Of a stretch of DNA of 64,000 nt, positions 42,470 through 52,899 are shown one piece after another. The first letter of the stretch is position 1. The number at the start of each line of letters is the position of its first letter. A program made the translations under genes and the position numbers. The DNA is from Psococerastis gibbosa (Eukaryota > Arthropoda > Insecta > Psocodea > Psocidae). The notes under the pieces were generated by a model, which saw nothing but the letters and a program-made list of their open reading frames with translations, did not search any database and was not told the origin of the DNA. The stretch spans positions 13,737,344 to 13,801,343 of the forward strand of contig OZ020487.1 in NCBI GenBank assembly GCA_963971405.1, in the 5' to 3' direction.

Positions 42470-42565
42470 ACATGTAGCCTGGTGGTAAGAACTCGGAGCT
42501 TCAACTGAGAGGTTGTTGGTTCTAGTTGGTTCTAGTCCCATCCTTGTCAAACTTTTTTTTTCATG
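42470..42565 (+). mobile_element. SINE family A-like head, divergent
   Basis: ATGTAGCCTGGTGGTAAGAA and GAGAGGTTGTTGGTTCTAG, then TTCTAGTCCCAT. The head resembles family A (GGTTGTTGGTTC, then a B-box-like block) but has a local duplication of GTTGGTTCTA and lacks the rest of the body. A short match to GCATTTTCTGACCATGC type sequence follows. Confidence 0.5.
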
Positions 42566-42569
42566 CTGT

Positions 42570-43985
42570 GGCGAGTGTCTGAATCCGCTAATCGAGTGTA
42601 TAAATGAAAACCATATTTAGCTTTGGTTCATTCTAACTTTACAAGTTAATTACTTGATAATCACTACTACTGTACACTGAGTATTTTATCCCCTACAGGG
42701 GGGGGGGAGGTGGTTGGCGGTCTTGTCGAGGACGTTTTGGTGGGTGAGCGTGAGTTGTGCTATATCTGCCTAATTATTTTTCGGCATTTTCAGTGTTCCC
42801 CTTCTCTGGTTTCCTGGAGCCGCAATCTCCTCAACCCTTTTCATGATGAGTTTCGTCCCCCATGCCATAACAGGCGTTTTTTTCCTGAGACTGAGTAATA
42901 TCGACTTTTTTCAACTGTACACTGAGTGAAATTCTTAAACAAAGGAGCAAAAACCTTTTACTAAACGATTTTGAAGTAAATGCTTTTGAAGCAGGTTTTG
43001 CTTCAAGGAGTAAATAATGTAATGGGCAATATACTCGTTGGCTATGAATATATATTTATTCCATCTTTTACTTTTGAAGCAAGTAATTCTTTTTACGAAG
43101 TCCTCTGAATATTTTTACATACTTCGTACGTACCCTCATCCACATTCTGCTGTAATTGTTTATAATCTGACGCCGCAAGTTTGACAGTATCAAATTACTT
43201 TTTAATGAGTTGAGCAATTATTTAGTATTAATTTAAATTGCAATTGATAGCATAATTCATAATTGCCGCAGTATTTTGTAATTTAATGACTATGCCTAAT
43301 AATGATGATTGGGCTGGGTAGTTACTATGCTGATCAGGCGGTGACGCCATTTAGCATTACACTGTGCTGATTCAGTGTGACATGCACGGTGCAAAAGCGT
43401 GGGCCTACAATGTAAACAAATCCGGGACCATCGTACCCAAGTGCTGATGCATCAACAACTATTAGTCAGCAATCTCACTTTCGCGCATGGTTGGTAGTGG
43501 TGTACGAAGCTTGGGGAAGATTCGAGAAACAGGCGACTAATCAACTTTTCATTTGCTATACGGCTTGTTAGGATCTTGGAAGATCTTAGATTGCAAGAAA
43601 ACCATGTTGGACGTTGACAATCAGGAGTAAAACAGGCACAATTTATGATCTACCATTCCCACCGCTAATTATTTTCGTTGCACTGATTAGGGGATGCATC
43701 TGACCTGATATATAACATTCGTCCCTACTGCGATCTAAGATATTTCTTGGCAGCTGTAAGTTTGATATTTGAGTAGTCATTAGATTTATTTTACTTGTAA
43801 GGCTTTTAAATAAATGGCGGTTTTAAATTGTGAGCAAATTCTTGAGCGTACTTGTATCTGAGCTAGAATGCAGCTGAGCGGGTCGTTGAGTACGTCTAGA
43901 CTGGATCGTTAGTCTAGTTTGTTTATATGGCGTATGCCTTTCATTTTACGTACAAGGGCATCGCTTCGCAGACACCTGTCCGTCT
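42570..43985. other. Unassigned stretch
   Basis: 9-G run at 42698-42706. No repeat family or gene recognised; 62-codon frame at 42710-42898 not supported. Confidence 0.45.
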
Positions 43986-43987
43986 GT

Positions 43988-44715
43988 CTACTTTTCAATG
44001 ACCCATAAGCCAGACTTCCTTCCTTGTCCCCTATAATGGCGAGGCTATACGTGAATTGCCTCCATAACATCTCATGTTCGATTCTCAATCGCAGCCAATT
44101 TTTCCATTTCTGTTCTTGCCGATCTACTTTTGTGTGACCCGTAAGCCAGACTTCCTTGTCACATATAAAGGCGAGGCTTTACGTGAATTGCCTCCACAAC
44201 GTCTCATGTTCGATTCTCACTCGCAGCCAATTTTCGATTTTTTTTTTGTCAATTTACTTTTGTAAGCCAGTCACTCATAAATCCGAGACTACGATGCGTA
44301 AATTGCATCCATTACGTAGCTTGGTCTCATGTTAGATTCATATATGGAGGCAATTTCTTTTATTCTTTATACTTTCTTACCAAGTTACCCTGTGTGTAAA
44401 TACATGTGATGTTTCTAATTTTTTGATAATTTACTTTTGCATCGCCCTCAAGCCTTTTCTCCTTGACCATTGTAAAGGTGAGAGTACGCGAATTGTCACC
44501 AAAACACAGTTTAGAACTAAACCCAGGTTCGATTCTCGATTGGGTCCAATTTTTCAATTTGGTCTTTACCAATATCTACTTGGTCTGTATATTTGCATTT
44601 TGTATGCCCCATTTTCTTATCTGTTACGGACGAGGCTATGTGCACGTGCTTGATAACATCTTGCACGTTTGCATGTTTGTTTCTTTCATTCTTAGCAAAT
44701 TTGATCCTCAAACCT
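43988..44715 (+). repeat. Degenerate tandem array of ~135-bp units with tRNA-like A and B boxes
   Basis: Units start near 43988, 44121, 44251, 44430 and 44575, each opening with [AT]YTACTTTTG-like sequence. The first two are most alike (CCAGACTTCCTT, GGCGAGGCT, ACGTGAATTGCCTCCA, TCTCATGTTCGATTCTC, CGCAGCCAATTTT). In each, TGGCGAGGCTA-like sequence (A-box pattern) precedes GTTCGATTCTC (B-box pattern) by about 48 bases, the spacing of a tRNA gene. The units are diverged and no full cloverleaf was confirmed. The peptide shadows at 44423-44723 are repeat artefacts. Confidence 0.65.
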
Positions 44716-44747
44716 TTCTGTGACTAATACATATTGTTGATACCCAG

Positions 44748-44835
44748 GTGTAGTCCAGTTGTTAGATGACAGGAGAAGGGTATTGAACTCGAAGGTCTAG
44801 GCTTGTGAACCTACACAAAAGGAAAAATTTTATGT
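44748..44835 (+). mobile_element. SINE family B-like head fragment
   Basis: GTGTAGTCCAGTTGTTAGATGACAGG matches the family B head. TTGAACTCGAAGG takes the place of the B box. Decayed. Confidence 0.4.
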
Positions 44836-44889
44836 TCTTCTTAAGGAAAAAAAAACGCGGTTGTCGGTCATGTTACTTTCAAATAGATT

Positions 44890-45932
44890 AGTAGATCAGT
44901 CCTGAACCGATGAAGGATTGACTGCCATTTTTTTGTTTCCTATCTTTGCAGAAATACATATTGCACAGTAAATGCCCCATTTCTAAAAAAATCTAGTTAT
45001 CGTATATAATTCCATTCATTTGACAGTTACTCTTGTCTTTTTAATCGCCTTTTGAGACGAAACTATTATTATAAAAATGCAATAATAATGAATTGAAATA
45101 ATTGCTTCATAACTTTAAAAAAAAACCTGGATTATCTTCCAACTTCAATGTAACTCAGAGCAAACTTGCTCTCTAAATACAAAAATCCCTAGAATTCTTT
45201 ATTCTTTCAACAAACGTTTCTATACAAATTATTTTGACGTGTAAAATGAGAGCCATTTACTTAACCCAAAAAATTGTTTAACCGTGTAATTCAAATGAAA
45301 TTCTTGAGTCATATTATACTCGGAAATTTATTGAACTAATGATTATTTATAAGAATCAATGCTATTCTTGATGTTAGGGAGGATTTAAAATTGGACGATA
45401 GTCAATTTACGGGTTTGCTCCATCAAAATCTGTCAAGTGCCATTTCTTATTTTTTCTGAGTTGTGGACGCTTCCCATCCAGTTATATCCCAACATTCGGC
45501 CATTGGCTGAATATGCCCCCATGCGAAATGTGAGCGCATCAGGAATTTGTATAAGTTATTGTACTAGTGGATCCGGGCGAACTGCTTATCGCCCCCCTCC
45601 CCCGTTCCAAATTTTTCTGTTTGTTTACTTTTTGTGTTGTTTGATTAACGTTCAGTGTCTACACTATTTTTAGGCTATAATTCCACTTGTAAATTTTTCA
45701 TTAATTTTGATAATGTCATTAACGGAAATATTATTTATATTTTTACACCTAATTCCACTTGTTTTCAATAATTCACCATTTTTGTTTTCAATATTTTTTC
45801 CCATTGCCCGACTTCTTTCTTTTAATTTTATAATCTACAAGAAATTTTATGATTTAAATTATGAAATAATTCGTTTGTTCTCAAGAAATTAATTAAAATG
45901 ATTTATAATCTCCAGACGACAGCATTGCTTAA
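44890..45932. other. Unassigned stretch
   Basis: AT-rich. A 78-codon frame at 45437-45673 has no domain. Confidence 0.45.
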
Positions 45933-45934
45933 TT

Positions 45935-46053
45935 TTAGTTTGTTAATGTTTGCAAAGCGTGATTTTATTCAATGATCATTGATCAGTTTTAAGTTAAAAT
46001 GGGCAAAAATCTCATCAATTATTGACGGAATATTGACAAGTGGAGTAGCCGGC
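45935..46053. mobile_element. Harbinger-like MITE fragment (right half)
   Basis: Carries the family core (TTTTAGTTTGTTAATG, ATGATCATTGATCAGTTTTAA) and then the right arm GACGGAATATTGACAAG ending GTAGCCGGC next to TTA (46054-46056). The left end is missing. It links the large MITE core with the arm type of the short element at 46271. Confidence 0.65.
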
Positions 46054-46056
46054 TTA

Positions 46057-46270
46057 ACGAAAAAGATTTCATTTATACAGTATGTTGATGATTTGTTATC
46101 CCAAGAACTCTCCGGAGTGTCCGCAGAACGCCGTGTCAAGTTTCTATCACAATCTGATCAATAGTTTCGACAACACACATGCACTTGATTTTTATATAAA
46201 GATAAAAAAAGATAATGCAGATCTTGCAATCTTAGCATCTTATTACATACTACCAAGTACAAGCTGCTAA
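46057..46270 (+). other. Coding-like segment between two MITE ends, unidentified
   Basis: 211 bp between the right end of one MITE and the left end of the next. One frame reads FIQYVDDLLSQELSGVSAER then RVKFLSQSDQ and stops. A second frame carries on with NSFDNTHALDFYIKIKKDNA, then DLAILASYYILP. The handover between frames would need one frameshift. The family is not recognised; it may be a relic of a transposon gene or chance. Confidence 0.25.
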
Positions 46271-46406
46271 GGCGACTATTTCACTTGTCAATATTCCGTC
46301 ATTTATGGATCAATAATAATTATCAACATAATAGTCTCATTAAAACAAAAATCTCATCAATTATTGATGCACAAACGACGGAATATTGACAAGTGGAATA
46401 GCCGCC
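46271..46406. mobile_element. Harbinger-like MITE, short form (136 bp)
   Basis: TAA at 46268-46270 and 46407-46409. Ends GGCGACTATTTCACTTGTCA / its complement TGACAAGTGGAATAGCCGCC, continuing through ATATTCCGTC. A distinct arm subtype (ACTTGTCAATATTCCGTC) around a 60-70 bp AT-rich centre. Confidence 0.8.
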
Positions 46407-46409
46407 TAA

Positions 46410-47214
46410 GACAATTTCATCAATTAAACTTCGCCGGGTACTCATTATAATCAGTTCAATTTCAAAAGAAGTACATGTCATTATTTATGTCGAGTTTTAA
46501 TTTTCTCTAGGCCTAACACAAGCTTCGCAGCTGGGCCACACTCTCAGCCTATTATTCATATTGAAGCCCATTTATTTCCTCTGCAAAATACCATTGGCAT
46601 TCTTTTAATTTAGATCCAGAGGCATTTCATATGGGGAACGTCTTCCTTATTACATTTTTTTTTTGCTCATAACTTTGGTTGACCTCGTTTCGACCATAGT
46701 CGTAATGGGTTACTCAGCCATGATTCGCCCATTCTTGTGCCACGCAGCAATTCCATTTGAGAATTTTGCAAGGCCATCGCGTAGCTTCATATACAGTATG
46801 CTCGCATAGTGCCAAATGTTATGTGTGCCTTGAGCATGACGAGGCGACGGTCGTATTACTCGCGGGACATATGTACATGCATTAAAGTTAAGTAATTATT
46901 TTTATTATGGGAACGGGTTATTATTATTACATTATGGGGTTAATTGTAAGAGTGGGTCGGCCGAAAGGCCTAAAATTCACCCAATGTGAGAAGAACCGGT
47001 ATGAGAAAACCCGTTCTTGTTTTCCTATTTATCAATTAGTATGGGTACAGAGATAGATGCTATTTTTTTCTTCTAACGCCTGCGTTTCTGCCTTAAGCAG
47101 CCTGGGGGGGGGGGGGAGTTAGTCTGTTAATTAATTTGAGGCACCCTAAGGGCAAACTACTTCACCTCGGGGAAAAAGGGAGCTGCCTGACCTCTGAAGT
47201 AAGAAAGCATCCCG
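46410..47214. other. Unassigned stretch
   Basis: 13-G run at 47104-47116. TTGTAAGAGTGGGTCGGCCG near 46945 weakly resembles 29640 inverted. No gene. Confidence 0.4.
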
Positions 47215-47217
47215 TAA

Positions 47218-47343
47218 AAAATGTTGTTTTGTTTTAGTAATATTTCGTGAAATTTTTTGCCCAAGAACCAAACTATCACGGAGAAAGCAGCGTATTGGTT
47301 TACATTAATAACGACTCCAATATAATGTGAATTTAAAGAAACG
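47218..47343 (-). mobile_element. Family E fragment, far half
   Basis: CCAAACTATCACGG, GGTTTACATTAATAACGACT and CAATATAATGTGAATTTAAAG match 41360-41445 and, inverted, 47985-48050. Confidence 0.6.
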
Positions 47344-47417
47344 GACCTCTTTTGCAAATGAAAAGTCTTGCGCTCAACCAATCAAAACTTTGGGTTGGAT
47401 GGATATTGCATCATTCT

Positions 47418-47700
47418 CGCCAAAATTCAAGCATATCCCCAGTCCAATCATGTCGCTTATGGCTGTAAACGTCGTGACTGTAGGGTACGCCGGTACGGTA
47501 TCATTTGCCCGGTGGGTTACTTTTGTGACCTCGAGGGTCATCTGTCTGGGCAGGAGCGTTTATTCCCGCCAAAATTCAAACTGATCCGATCGTGTTGGAA
47601 CTTATGGCAATTGACGTCGTGATGAAAGGGTTCGGTATCATTTGCCCGGTGGGTGACTGTTGCGACCCCGAGGGTCATCTGTCCGGGCACGAGCTCGGGT
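47418..47700. repeat. Tandem repeat, two ~140-bp units
   Basis: Both units open CGCCAAAATTCAA and contain GGTATCATTTGCCCGGTGGG, GTGACCTCGAGGGTCATCTG (GCGACCCCGAGGGTCATCTG in unit 2) and GGGCA-type ends. Unit 1 is 47418-47567, unit 2 is 47568-47700. GC-richer than the surroundings. Confidence 0.75.
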
Positions 47701-47766
47701 CATGAGTCACTGACTCGCTGAATCATTGCAGCTGACTCTTCCAAGGCGCAGGGGTTGCCAATCTTG

Positions 47767-48203
47767 TAGCTTTCCTATTTATACGTCAGTATTAGGAAAG
47801 CTTTGTGATGGAGATTCCAACGGATTTACACGTTGAAAGGTCCCAAGAACGAAAAAAGTGGTTTTTACGAAATGTCTGTCTGACTGTCTGTCAATTCGTC
47901 GATTTATGGGGAAACTACTCGATCGATTTTGATCATTTGCTAAATTTTGTGAGGTTTTACCCTCCAAACCCCAACTATTTTTTTAAATTCACATTATATT
48001 GGAGTTATTAATGTAAACAAAACCCAATAGGACGCTTGCCCCTTGATAGTTTGGTTATGGGGGAAAAATAACAACAAATAATCAATTTGAATAAAAAATT
48101 ACTAGAAATAATTTTTCTGCTGTACCTCTCTATCGTTGCTTTCTAACTTCAGGTTTGTTTTAGGTGTTAAATAGAGTAACAAAACCGAACTAGTTGCTTT
48201 CCC
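47767..48203 (+). mobile_element. Family E repeat, near-complete copy
   Basis: Starts with the hairpin CTTTCCTATTTATACG / AGTATTAGGAAAG. It passes through AACGGATTTACACGTTG, AGTGGTTTTTACGAAATGTC, CTGTCTGTCAATTCGTCGAT, GAAACTACTCGATCGATTTT and CACATTATATTGGAGTTATT to TAGTTGCTTTCCC. It matches 41228-41790 in reverse with a deletion of ~120 bp in the middle. Confidence 0.75.
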
Positions 48204-48224
48204 GTAGCTCTATAGCCCATGTGG

Positions 48225-48345
48225 GACCTGCTTCACAATATCGCGCCATTCTGTCCAGCGCCGAGGTCTCTTTGAGATCACTCGCGGCATCGTCCAGCCA
48301 TTATAGCCTTGGCCTTTCCCCTCTCTTTATGCCCTTAGGTGTCGT
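48225..48345 (-). mobile_element. Non-LTR retrotransposon 3' coding scrap (family P-like)
   Basis: Minus strand: GERPRL, a stop, WLDDAASDLKETSALDRMAR, YCEAGP. This is the RPRLRWLDDVxxDL...DR signature with one stop and the Trp-containing part eroded. A relic. Confidence 0.5.
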
Positions 48346-48454
48346 TTGAGGGCTCTGGCTCAGCTATCTGATACAAGCTATCTTCACGTTAGCTGCAAAG
48401 GGTATATTAAGCTCGAGCACCCGAATCAATTTAATTAATTTTTCCACAGTCAGT

Positions 48455-48545
48455 AGGATTACGTGTACGAGTCACACGCTTGCTACATTTTCTAATCATG
48501 CTTCTGACGAGGGTATTCAGAGCAAACAGTCCTTAGTTGAGCTTC
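48455..48545 (+). mobile_element. SINE family A, heavily decayed
   Basis: TACGAGTCACACGCTTGCTA, CATTTTCTAATCATGCTTC and AAACAGTCCTTAGTTGAG follow the family A order (B-box tail, CATTTTCTGACCATGCTTCGG, AGGCGGTCC, TTGAGTG) at low identity. Confidence 0.4.
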
Positions 48546-48547
48546 GT

Positions 48548-49414
48548 TAACGAAAGCTCTACGATTAATATTTCACCTGTGAAATTTGATATTGAATATT
48601 GTAAGTATTATATATGCATAATGTATTATGCGGCTGTTATGAATGGGGCTGTAAAGTCCGGTGCCCACGGGGAGGTCGCCCAAAAATACATGATAGGCAT
48701 AGAAAAATACCCTATTGTGCATCAACCCATTACCCGCAAAGAATTTGGACAGGATCGTCGCGGTAGAAACGCCCTGTGTGTCCTGGAGAGCGCCTTCTGG
48801 ACCTAGGCCTACTTCTTCTGGATTTTCAGAGATTATTGCTATTTTTGCACATAAATTTTCGACCATTGGCAAACTCGTCCGCGGTGTCAACCTACTCAAA
48901 CTAGAAGCGATTAGGGGCAAGCTGACAAAGCTCACGATTAACATAATGTAACAAGCGTAAGTCTGACTGCGCCAAGTTCGGGTATTAGTCCAAGCACAGG
49001 GATAGTAGGAGCTACCGTTGTTTTTTTTGCGCGAACTTTTTTTGAGATTGCAATTTGGCAACCCTGCGCATGGGTCACTCTGCTGCGCAGTTGTCTGAGA
49101 TGCTGAGACATCCTTGACTGAGTTTTCCTCCCGCAGATGTTATCGCTGAGTCACACACGAACAGACCTGCTGGCCGTTATCACAGATTGCCGCAATGCTA
49201 ACGTCTGCATTTTATCAGTTCGCATATCAGGATTACTGCTATGACTCCGTTTAATCAGTGGCCATATTTTCCTATCTGACAGACATCACGCTTCGCTGAT
49301 ATACTTCAACTTTATTATATACTGGTCGACAGGCTCGCTCTCCTACGAAGGTAATATTCTACTAGAGGCTAGGACTGTAGTGAGTACCGTTTAGGGGCCT
49401 ATGCATGATCCACA
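48548..49414. other. Unassigned stretch
   Basis: A 162-codon frame on the minus strand (49061-48573) and an 89-codon + frame overlap here. Neither has a recognisable domain, biased codon use or splice context. Confidence 0.4.
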
Positions 49415-49663
49415 ATCTTCTTCTTTCTTTTCCTTGTCCAGTATTCCCTGGACAAGGAGCATATGTTACAAAATACAATAACTTACATAATAATACATCC
49501 CGCATCCCCAAACTAGCGCTTATTTGGGACAAAAGGCTCATACAGGCTCATACTAAACAAGGCTTAACCATTTATTTTTGTTATTTATTTATAATGGTTA
49601 TTTTATTTTTACTTGTTATTTTAATGTTAATAGTCTGTTTTTATTATTATTACCTCCCTATAA
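49415..49663 (-). mobile_element. LINE 3' UTR (family Q), reverse, with terminal stem-loop
   Basis: Inverted copy of 34320-34580. The 10-bp stem CCTTGTCCAG/CTGGACAAGG is at 49432-49457 with GAAAG-type sequence beyond it. Then come CTAGCGCTTATTTGGGACA, AAACAAGGCTTAA and TTACTTGTTATTTTAATGTT. The peptide-like run of hydrophobic residues at 49590-49660 is UTR sequence. Confidence 0.7.
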
Positions 49664-50160
49664 TAATGTCCCGAAAGACTTTTTATGGACCCAGGCCTAC
49701 TTATGGTCCCATAGGTCCAATACCAACGACTCCATCGATTTCGGACATTATTTGTATTCCGGCACTGTATGGTAGCCTATCTTAAAATCAACAAAAATTG
49801 TGGGAATTCCTTCTTCAGAAAAAAAATGTGAGTTTTGCCGTGTAACCTGGCTGAGTCATAAAGTATGAAAATATAATAAAAAAGCAGCCGCCCGGAGGCT
49901 ATTATGCATACAATATTCGGCCGTGGTGTCTAGACGGCTTGTGATGGCGTAATTCGAAGCCTGGACAAACAGTGTTGATGTTGAGCAGACAGTAGGTTTC
50001 CAGCCTCGTTTTGGTTTTCGATGCAGGGTTAGACAGAGAGGTTAGAGGTTATGTTTTTTTTTTTTTTTTTTTTTTTCCCCTCATGTTTGTGTAATCTGTT
50101 ATAGTGTTATATGTCTATCGCATAATGTACCAGGCTGCACTATCTGGCAAAAAATGTCTC
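49664..50160. repeat. Segmental duplication, copy 1
   Basis: Shares an ordered series of blocks with 50555-51010: CCCGAAAGACTTTTTATGGA, CCAGGCCTAC, GATTTCGGACA, CGCCCGGAGGCT, GGCGTAATTCGAAGCCTGGA, CAAACAGTGTTGATGTTG and GTACCAGGCTGCACTATCTGG. A 23-T run (50054-50076) is unique to this copy. Confidence 0.7.
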
Positions 50161-50385
50161 AGGATTAGTCCAGTTGTTAGTGAGCTGGATTACGAAACGG
50201 ATGGTCGCAGTTCGAGACTCTACATGAAATGACAAAAATTTCACAGACCCTGGGGTACCTTACCACCTGTATCCTGATACATCAGAAACTTGTTCGGTTT
50301 CTGGAGGAGGCAGGACTAGAATTATGATCGGCTGACAACATAAACCCTGGCACTGGCTGTCCCAAATGGAGAGCAGACACTTGAG
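50160..50385 (+). mobile_element. tRNA-derived SINE, family B, full-length copy
   Basis: The head is AGTCCAGTTGTTAGTGAGCTGG (A-box pattern TTAGTGAGCTGG) and GCAGTTCGAGACTC (B-box pattern) about 30 bases on. The body is TACCACCTGTATCCTGATAC, TTCGGTTTCTGGAGGAGGC, ATCGGCTGACAA and CCCTGGCACTGGCTGTCCCA. Other pieces: 29008-29335 (split by family A) and 44748-44835. No clear tail. Confidence 0.65.
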
Positions 50386-50554
50386 GACAAATTTTCCCAT
50401 CGATCCACCCAGACCTAATGGGTACCCAGTCAAAGCCCAGTTTGCCACCGAAACAGACCAGTTATCAGTGAACTGGAATGCGGTAGTATGTGGTAGAAGG
50501 TAGACATAATAGGATAATTTATTCGTCAGGCTTGGGCCCACCTAACCTTAGTAC

Positions 50555-51010
50555 TGTCGTGAAGGACATTTTATGAACCTAGGCCTACGACCCCAAGGAT
50601 TTCGGACACAATTAACGTTGTTTCCGTATGGAATTTTGGCCACTGGCAACCCTGGTATATGTCCTCGATGTGAACCTACACCGGCTACATGCGATAATGG
50701 ACAAGCTGAGACAAGCTTACCATTGCCACAACGCAGCAGGCAAATTGCTTACCACAACATCCCAAATAGTGCAGTGGTCAAGGGAGAAGAACTTCTATCA
50801 CTAATCATAGAAGAAAGGGTGTTGCGCCGTTCAAACTGAAAATGTATGTAAAAAGACCGCCCGCAGGCTGTATAATGCCGTGAAGTCTAGACTACTCGCT
50901 ATGGCGCAACTGAAGCCTGGACAGCGTGGACAAACAGTTGATGTTGTTTCCAACCGCGTCTAGCATAATTTACCAGGATGCACCGTCTGGCATGACTGCT
51001 CCCTGTTTTC
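50555..51010. repeat. Segmental duplication, copy 2
   Basis: Partner of 49664-50160. It contains GTCGTGAAGGACATTTTATGA, CTAGGCCTACGACC, CCGCCCGCAGGCTG, CTGAAGCCTGGAC, CAAACAGTTGATGTTG and TTTACCAGGATGCACCGTCTGG. Extra material at 50640-50800 (GGCCACTGGCAACCCTGG; ACAACATCCCAAATAGTGCA) is absent from copy 1. Confidence 0.7.
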
Positions 51011-51061
51011 GGGCGTCTGTAGTCTAGGATGGCCCATTGTTGGCCATGAGCCGTGACGGAA

Positions 51062-51250
51062 CTGCATAACGGAGTGACCCCTGTCTGTCTGCCGTCTGCA
51101 GACCCCGGAGTGCGAGAGCCGCCAGTCAGTGGGTAGCCATGCGTGACCGCGCGGGGGACACCACCCAGCACTGGGGCAGATGTGCTCGGGGGCACCTGCT
51201 GCTGCTCGGCGGTGGCACAGGTGGTGGGAAAATTTGTACCGTTATGCGTG
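51062..51250 (-). CDS. Possible coding exon, Pro/Ser/Gly-rich, function unknown
   Basis: The minus strand is open from 51276 to 50899. Within it, 51250-51062 is strikingly GC-rich with G or C at most third codon positions. It reads FPTTCATAEQQQVPPSTSAP, VLGGVPRAVTHGYPLTGGSR, TPGSADGRQTG. Pyrimidine-rich TTTTCCCACCACCTGTGCC precedes CAGCAG, a possible acceptor. No clear GT donor was found at the 3' side, and the frame then runs into the duplicated repeat. The protein family is not recognised. It could be an exon of a low-complexity regulatory protein, or just a GC-rich open stretch. Confidence 0.3.
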
Positions 51251-51277
51251 CTAGACTTGTCTAGGAGCGAAGACACC

Positions 51278-52022
51278 TGATCTGTAAATCAGATAGAGGC
51301 AGCATTGGAACATGGGAGCGCCGCCTTAGTGCATAACTGAATTAAGAATGCTTTACAGTGTTTATTGTTTTATGTTCCATGTTCTAATGCATAACGGGGT
51401 GGCAGTATTCCTCACTAAATTCTTTCTAAGCGTGGTGGGACCCGGCCTTAAGAGCTATGCCCACGAACCTTAGAAACTATTAAACATAGGGTTAGTCTCT
51501 AATGACTACTAACACAGCAGACAATGTAAGTCCAACCAACCCTTTTGTACCGTCCTGTATTCCTCAAAGATGTTTGAAAACGTCTTTTAGTGCAATCCCT
51601 TTACTATACTACTAGTATTTCTAATTGTATTGTATATTGTCTCTAAAGTTCACTTCCTCGAACTATACTGATATACACCGCTTTCAAACTCTGAGCTATA
51701 AGAATGGTCGTCATTTATTAGGGCAGAGTTTTTAGAGAGGGGGGGGGGGGCAGAGCTTCTTGGTGGGAGCCAGGTGTTTGAAGCAGTAACCGTTAGTGCT
51801 ATATGCTCGTCTAGGAGCGAATTGGGGTCCCTGTGAAATAATGACATTGTCACGTAGATGGTTTTTATGGGTGTGGTCGTAAAACGTTGCCGGTTCGGTC
51901 GACTTACCTATTGTGCCCGCGCTGCCCTCTCGCCCGCTGCTGCACTTGAGTTAAGTGTTTGAAATTCTGATGGGTTTTACGGTCATGTCTCTTATGGCGT
52001 TTAGTGGACAGACCGAGAGTTC
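51278..52022. other. Unassigned stretch
   Basis: 12-G run at 51739-51750. Nothing recognised. Confidence 0.45.
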
Positions 52023-52023
52023 T

Positions 52024-52092
52024 GTACATAAGAGATGAGACATTTGACCCGCTAAAGATATTTTTTTGAATATCTGGTACCACCTTTCACGG
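52024..52092. mobile_element. Fold-back family D, half copy
   Basis: ACATAAGAGATGAGACATTT, CGCTAAAGATATTTTTTTGA, ATATCTGGTACCACC: left arm only, decayed. Confidence 0.45.
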
Positions 52093-52094
52093 AT

Positions 52095-52723
52095 CAGAAC
52101 AATTCTTTCGCACTTACTAACAACAACAAGTCCCATTGCGGTTGCAAGGCCTGTTCAAAAGAAGACGTCAAAGAGGTGCCAATCGGCCGAAGTTCAGGAG
52201 GTAATGACACCAGAAATTACAAATGCAAATGTAAATGTCCCATGCGGCATGCATAGATCTCCAGATAGACCTTTCAGAGTGGCTCCTACCAAATGAGGGT
52301 AGATCTATGGTAAAACTTTAGAGTCTGGAATCTAAAAGACGGCGCAATCCGCTCTATGGGTTTGTTTGCTTATGTTTATTTCATCCTTCCCCAATGCAGT
52401 CTTGGACTTGATGGGAGCTTGCTGTCCTTAGGCCCACTTAGAGTTCTAGGGAGTAACTATGACTCTCTCATCGGGTTAAACCCTTGGGGGATTCCAAGCT
52501 TCCGGCATTAAGCGAACGAGCTGGGCTGAGGAGTCCGTAGAAGTACCTATTACACCTCGTCGCAGTGGGTAAGCCGCTCCAATCAGGTGTAGGCCATAGG
52601 GCCTAAAAACCCCGAAAAGTCCTATCTGGACCGAAAGGTTTGGGTAGGCTAGGGTCCTGAAGGTTACCAGCCGCTCGACCCGAATACTATTGGTAGTGAT
52701 CTTAACAATCTAATGTTTACCCG
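52095..52723. other. Unassigned stretch
   Basis: Unique DNA; GGGTTAAACCCTTGGGGGATT and GGCCCACTTAGAG-type sequence. No gene or repeat identified. Confidence 0.4.
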
Positions 52724-52724
52724 C

Positions 52725-52897
52725 TGGAGAGTTGCCGGGAGATACGAGTGCGCCAAAAATATTTTTTGAATCTTGGGGCCATCTGGCACGTTTTTTCAAT
52801 GACTGGTCAAAGGAGACGTGGCATCAGGTGCGCCCAGGATTAATAAAAATATTTTTTTCGCGCTCGAATGTCCCTCCTCTCCTAAATTGAACTCTAA
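52725..52897. mobile_element. Fold-back family D, near-complete copy
   Basis: GAGTGCGCCAAAAATATTTT, TCTTGGGGCCATCTGGCACG, then GGCATCAGGTGCGCCCAGGA, TTTTTCGCGCTCGAATGTCC and CTCCTCTCCTAAATTGAACT. Arms pair imperfectly around CAATGACTGGTCAAAGG. Confidence 0.65.
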
Positions 52898-52899
52898 GC

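Noticed and set aside
48573..49061. 162-codon minus-strand frame
   Set aside because: No domain, no splice sites, no codon bias and no similar sequence in the window; a chance frame is the simpler reading.
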